Below are positions 61,795 to 64,000 of a DNA stretch of 64,000 nucleotides, one piece after another. Positions within the stretch are counted from its first letter, which is position 1, and each line of letters starts with the position of its first letter. Source of the stretch: Bacilli bacterium (lineage in GTDB: Bacteria; Bacillota_I; Bacilli_A; RFN20; CAG-826). The notes below the pieces were generated by a model. It made no database searches and had not been told where the DNA came from. It was given only the letters and a program-made list of their open reading frames with translations. Location of the stretch: NCBI GenBank assembly GCA_016298185.1, contig JAEDDA010000002.1:1-64000 (forward strand), written 5' to 3'. A program made the translations under genes and the position numbers.

Positions 61795-63057
61795 TTAGAT
61801 TCTATCTAATTCTTTTTTAATTCCTTCTTTATCGAGGTTTTGGCCAATGAAAACTAATTTTATTAGTTTGTCACCGTATTCTTCATCCCAGTCATGACGG
61901 AAGTTCTCATCATTTTCTAATAAGAACTGAATTTGTTTCTTGGATAATTTACCAGAATACCATTCACCAGTTCTTTCGAGTTTTCTTTGTCTTCCTGCGG
62001 ATTCATATACGCATGCGTATTTTTCTTCTTTTAAGAAATATAAGATGCCTTTAGCACGGATGATATTTCTGCCGTTATTTTCCACCCATTGAATGAACTT
62101 TTCTTTATCAAATGGTCTTCTACGGTAATAAACGAATGTGTTGATGTCATATTCATCAGCGGTTCCTTCATCATCGTTTTCATCGACGCCATTTTCGTGG
62201 TGGTGATGGTGATGATGGTGATGGTGTTCATGTTCGTGTTCATGTTCGTGATGATGGTGATGGTGTTCTTCTTCCTCGTCATCATCGTGATCATGATGTT
62301 CTTTATCTGCGTCAACTTCATTACTCCAGTCTTCGAACTCTCTAATCCAAGCTGCAGAAGTGGACGCGGTTTCGAAGTTAAATAAGTGTGTATCGATTAA
62401 TTCATCAATATCGACATCACAGTAATCACATTCAATGATTTTTGCGCTTGGTTGTAAAGCTTTAACTGCGATTTTCACTTTTCTTAATTCTTCTTTAGAG
62501 ATATTGCCGACCTTATTTAATAAAACAACATCACAGAATTCGATTTGTTGAATAACCAGATTCTCTAAATCTTCTTCTCCTCTCACTGTGTCTTTGAAGA
62601 CATCGCCACAGGAGAATTCATCAACAAGACGCAAAGCGTCTGTGACAGAGATAATCGCATCAAGTGTGTAAAACTTAGGAAGATTTTGTTTTTTGAATTC
62701 TTCTTCCATATAGCAAATTGTTTGAGCGATTGGGACTGGTTCACAAATACCAGAAGCTTCAATTAAGATGTGATCAAATTTTTGAGAAGAGACCAAATCT
62801 GCGAGTTGTTGAATTAAGTCTTTTTTAAGTGTGCAGCAGATACATCCGTTTTGAAGTGGGACTAAACTGTCATCCTTAGAATTAACAACACCGCCTTGAG
62901 CGATGAGTTCGGCATCGATATTGACTTCACCGATATCATTGACGATGACCGCCATACGATGTCCTTTAGCGTTTTTTAAGATATGGTTAAGTAAAGTGGT
63001 TTTGCCACTTCCGAGATAACCAGTAATTAATGTAATTGGTACTGTTTTTGGTTGCAT
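61795..63057 (-). CDS. CobW/ZNG1-type GTPase metallochaperone with His-rich loop
   Basis: The 420-aa G3E GTPase has Walker A GYLGSGKT (13-20), the metal motif CICC (72-75), the base-recognition NKVG, a very His/Asp/Glu-rich insert (about 250-290) and a CobW C-terminal domain (about 305-415). The family delivers zinc or another metal to target proteins. GGAGA ribosome site. Promoter at 63078-63086 on the minus strand. No obvious client gene is next to it. Confidence 0.93.
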   Translation of the reverse strand: MQPKTVPITLITGYLGSGKTTLLNHILKNAKGHRMAVIVNDIGEVNIDAELIAQGGVVNSKDDSLVPLQNGCICCTLKKDLIQQLADLVSSQKFDHILIEASGICEPVPIAQTICYMEEEFKKQNLPKFYTLDAIISVTDALRLVDEFSCGDVFKDTVRGEEDLENLVIQQIEFCDVVLLNKVGNISKEELRKVKIAVKALQPSAKIIECDYCDVDIDELIDTHLFNFETASTSAAWIREFEDWSNEVDADKEHHDHDDDEEEEHHHHHHEHEHEHEHHHHHHHHHHENGVDENDDEGTADEYDINTFVYYRRRPFDKEKFIQWVENNGRNIIRAKGILYFLKEEKYACVYESAGRQRKLERTGEWYSGKLSKKQIQFLLENDENFRHDWDEEYGDKLIKLVFIGQNLDKEGIKKELDRI

Positions 63058-63077
63058 AAAATTTTTCTCCGTGTTCT

Positions 63078-63086
63078 ATTCTATCA
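63078..63086 (-). promoter_or_regulatory. extended -10 of the CobW-type gene
   Basis: On the minus strand this reads TGATAGAAT, about 20 bases before the ATG. Confidence 0.5.
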
Positions 63087-63146
63087 CTTTTGTATAAATT
63101 GATAGAAAAAATGCTCTTTTTTTGCTTAAATATAACGAATATTTAA

Positions 63147-63160
63147 AAAGTAATTACTTT
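63147..63160. promoter_or_regulatory. 14-bp palindrome between cobW-type gene and clpB
   Basis: AAAGTAATTACTTT is a perfect palindrome in the divergent region. It could be a binding site for a metal or stress regulator; the target is uncertain since it is about 60 bases from either promoter. Confidence 0.35.
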
Positions 63161-63176
63161 GTAATTATAAAAATAA

Positions 63177-63203
63177 TTAGCACTCTTACTTGCCGAGTGC
63201 TAA
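63177..63203. promoter_or_regulatory. CIRCE element (HrcA operator)
   Basis: TTAGCACTC-N9-GAGTGCTAA is a perfect CIRCE inverted repeat, the site of the heat-shock repressor HrcA. It covers the -35 region of clpB. Confidence 0.95.
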
Positions 63204-63217
63204 ATTTGTGCTACAAT
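63190..63217 (+). promoter_or_regulatory. clpB promoter
   Basis: TTGCCG (63190-63195) inside the CIRCE, 16-base spacer and extended -10 TGCTACAAT at 63209-63217. Confidence 0.65.
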
Positions 63218-63244
63218 AGAGTTGTAAAAAGGAGGACAACAACT

Positions 63245-64000
63245 ATGAAAATGGAACAAATGCCCGACTATGAAAATGATAAAGATGTCCTTCAAAAGTT
63301 TGGACGCAATATCAATGAAGAAGTCAAAAAAGGAAAAATAGATCCTGTCATTGGGCGTGACGAGGAAATTAGAAAGATTATTGAAATCTTAGCCAGAAAA
63401 ACTAAGAACAACGTCATTCTTTTAGGTGAACCTGGTGTTGGTAAGACCGCAATCTTAGAAGGTCTTGCGGAACGTATTGTCAAAGATGATGCGCCTACAA
63501 TTTTAAAAGATAAAACCATTTATGAATTAGATATGGGTGCATTAGTTGCTGGCGCCAAATACCGTGGTGAATTTGAAGAAAGACTAAAAGCAGTCCTTAA
63601 TAAAATTAAGGAAAGTGAAGGTAAAATCATTCTCTTTATCGATGAGATTCACTTAATTGTTGGCGCGGGTAGAACTGATGGCGCACTCGATGCTTCTAAC
63701 ATGCTTAAACCTATGTTAGCGAGAGGCGAAATCGATTGTATCGGTGCCACGACCTTAAAAGAATATCGCGAATATATTGAGAAAGACCGCGCACTTGAAA
63801 GAAGATTCCAACCTGTTTTAATTAACGAACCAAGCGTGGAAGATACAATTACCATTCTTAGAGGTTTAAAAAATAGATTTGAATCATTCCATGGCGTGAA
63901 GATTACTGACAACGCATTAATCGCTGCTTCCACATTATCTAATAGATATCTCACTTCTAGATTCTTACCAGATAAGGCTATTGACTTAGTGGACGAAGCC
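63245..64000 (+). CDS. clpB: disaggregase ClpB lacking the N-domain (runs off the window)
   Basis: The first 252 codons are present. After about 25 residues the AAA-1 domain starts at [13 protein letters not shown]. Walker A is GEPGVGKT (about 61-68), Walker [10 protein letters not shown] (about 128), and [25 protein letters not shown] is typical of ClpB. The usual 150-residue N-terminal substrate domain is missing, as in several Mollicutes. An AAAGGAGGA ribosome site and CIRCE control precede it. Confidence 0.92.
   Translation, partial: MKMEQMPDYENDKDVLQKFGRNINEEVKKGKIDPVIGRDEEIRKIIEILARKTKNNVILLGEPGVGKTAILEGLAERIVKDDAPTILKDKTIYELDMGALVAGAKYRGEFEERLKAVLNKIKESEGKIILFIDEIHLIVGAGRTDGALDASNMLKPMLARGEIDCIGATTLKEYREYIEKDRALERRFQPVLINEPSVEDTITILRGLKNRFESFHGVKITDNALIAASTLSNRYLTSRFLPDKAIDLVDEA

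Noticed and set aside
62089..62385. Plus-strand open frame of 98 codons rich in Val/Met/Phe
   Set aside because: It is the complement of the His-rich repeat of the CobW-type gene.

Overview
The window is AT-rich DNA from a bacterium of the Bacilli/Mollicutes border zone. The standard code is used: TGA is a stop (for example at the end of mutS2) and Trp is TGG, which excludes Mycoplasma-type code 4. The division cluster keeps mraZ, rsmH, ftsA and ftsZ but has none of the murein genes that normally sit there (ftsI, mraY, murD, ftsW, murG, ftsQ). ClpB has lost its N-domain and is preceded by a perfect CIRCE element. Many lipoproteins and a tail-anchored protein occur without any LPXTG signal. 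Together this suggests, by inference, a wall-less or wall-poor relative of Acholeplasma or of the uncultured gut/rumen RF39/RFN20/Izemoplasma-type lineages.

Region 1 (1-32436) is a polysaccharide-use locus for alpha-glucans and beta-1,4-galactan. Outside the cell it offers a tail-anchored starch-binding-like protein, a multidomain secreted GH53, a CotH-type lipoprotein, two type I pullulanases, a GH13 lipoprotein and a GH53-CBM61 lipoprotein. Uptake is by a MalEFG-like ABC importer with its own ATPase; its binding protein ends in a SusE/SusF-like domain. In the cytoplasm are MalQ, branching enzyme, glycogen phosphorylase, a GH53 without signal peptide, a zinc-ribbon protein and a 601-aa protein of unrecognised family. 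The proposed flow is: bind and cut at the membrane, import oligosaccharides, finish inside, store or mobilise glycogen.

Region 2 (32438-52967) is conserved housekeeping: dUTPase, DUF523, a YgjP-like metalloprotease, a TrmH-type methyltransferase, pheST, yceD, the reduced mraZ-rsmH-ftsA-ftsZ cluster with two small membrane proteins in the place of ftsL/ftsI, ileS, lspA, an RluD-type synthase, RNase HIII, mutS2, uvrC and tRNA-Arg(UCU).

Region 3 (52968-58915) is a more AT-rich accessory stretch after the tRNA. It holds an imperfect copy of the tRNA 3' end, gene fragments, a membrane protein, an ABC-2 exporter, a chimeric remnant that looks like ClpB N-terminus joined to a serine-recombinase tail, a CBS-domain protein and a small membrane ORF.

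Region 4 (58940-64000) has a DUF6442-like/XRE pair with two matching operators, an alpha/beta hydrolase, a possible structured RNA, a DegV protein, a CobW-type metallochaperone with a His-rich loop, and the start of CIRCE-controlled clpB, which runs off the window.

Promoters repeatedly show an extended -10 (TGnTAnaaT), and several housekeeping genes have the -10 only 6-7 bases before the ATG, which predicts leaderless mRNAs. All family calls are from reading motifs; no database search was possible.
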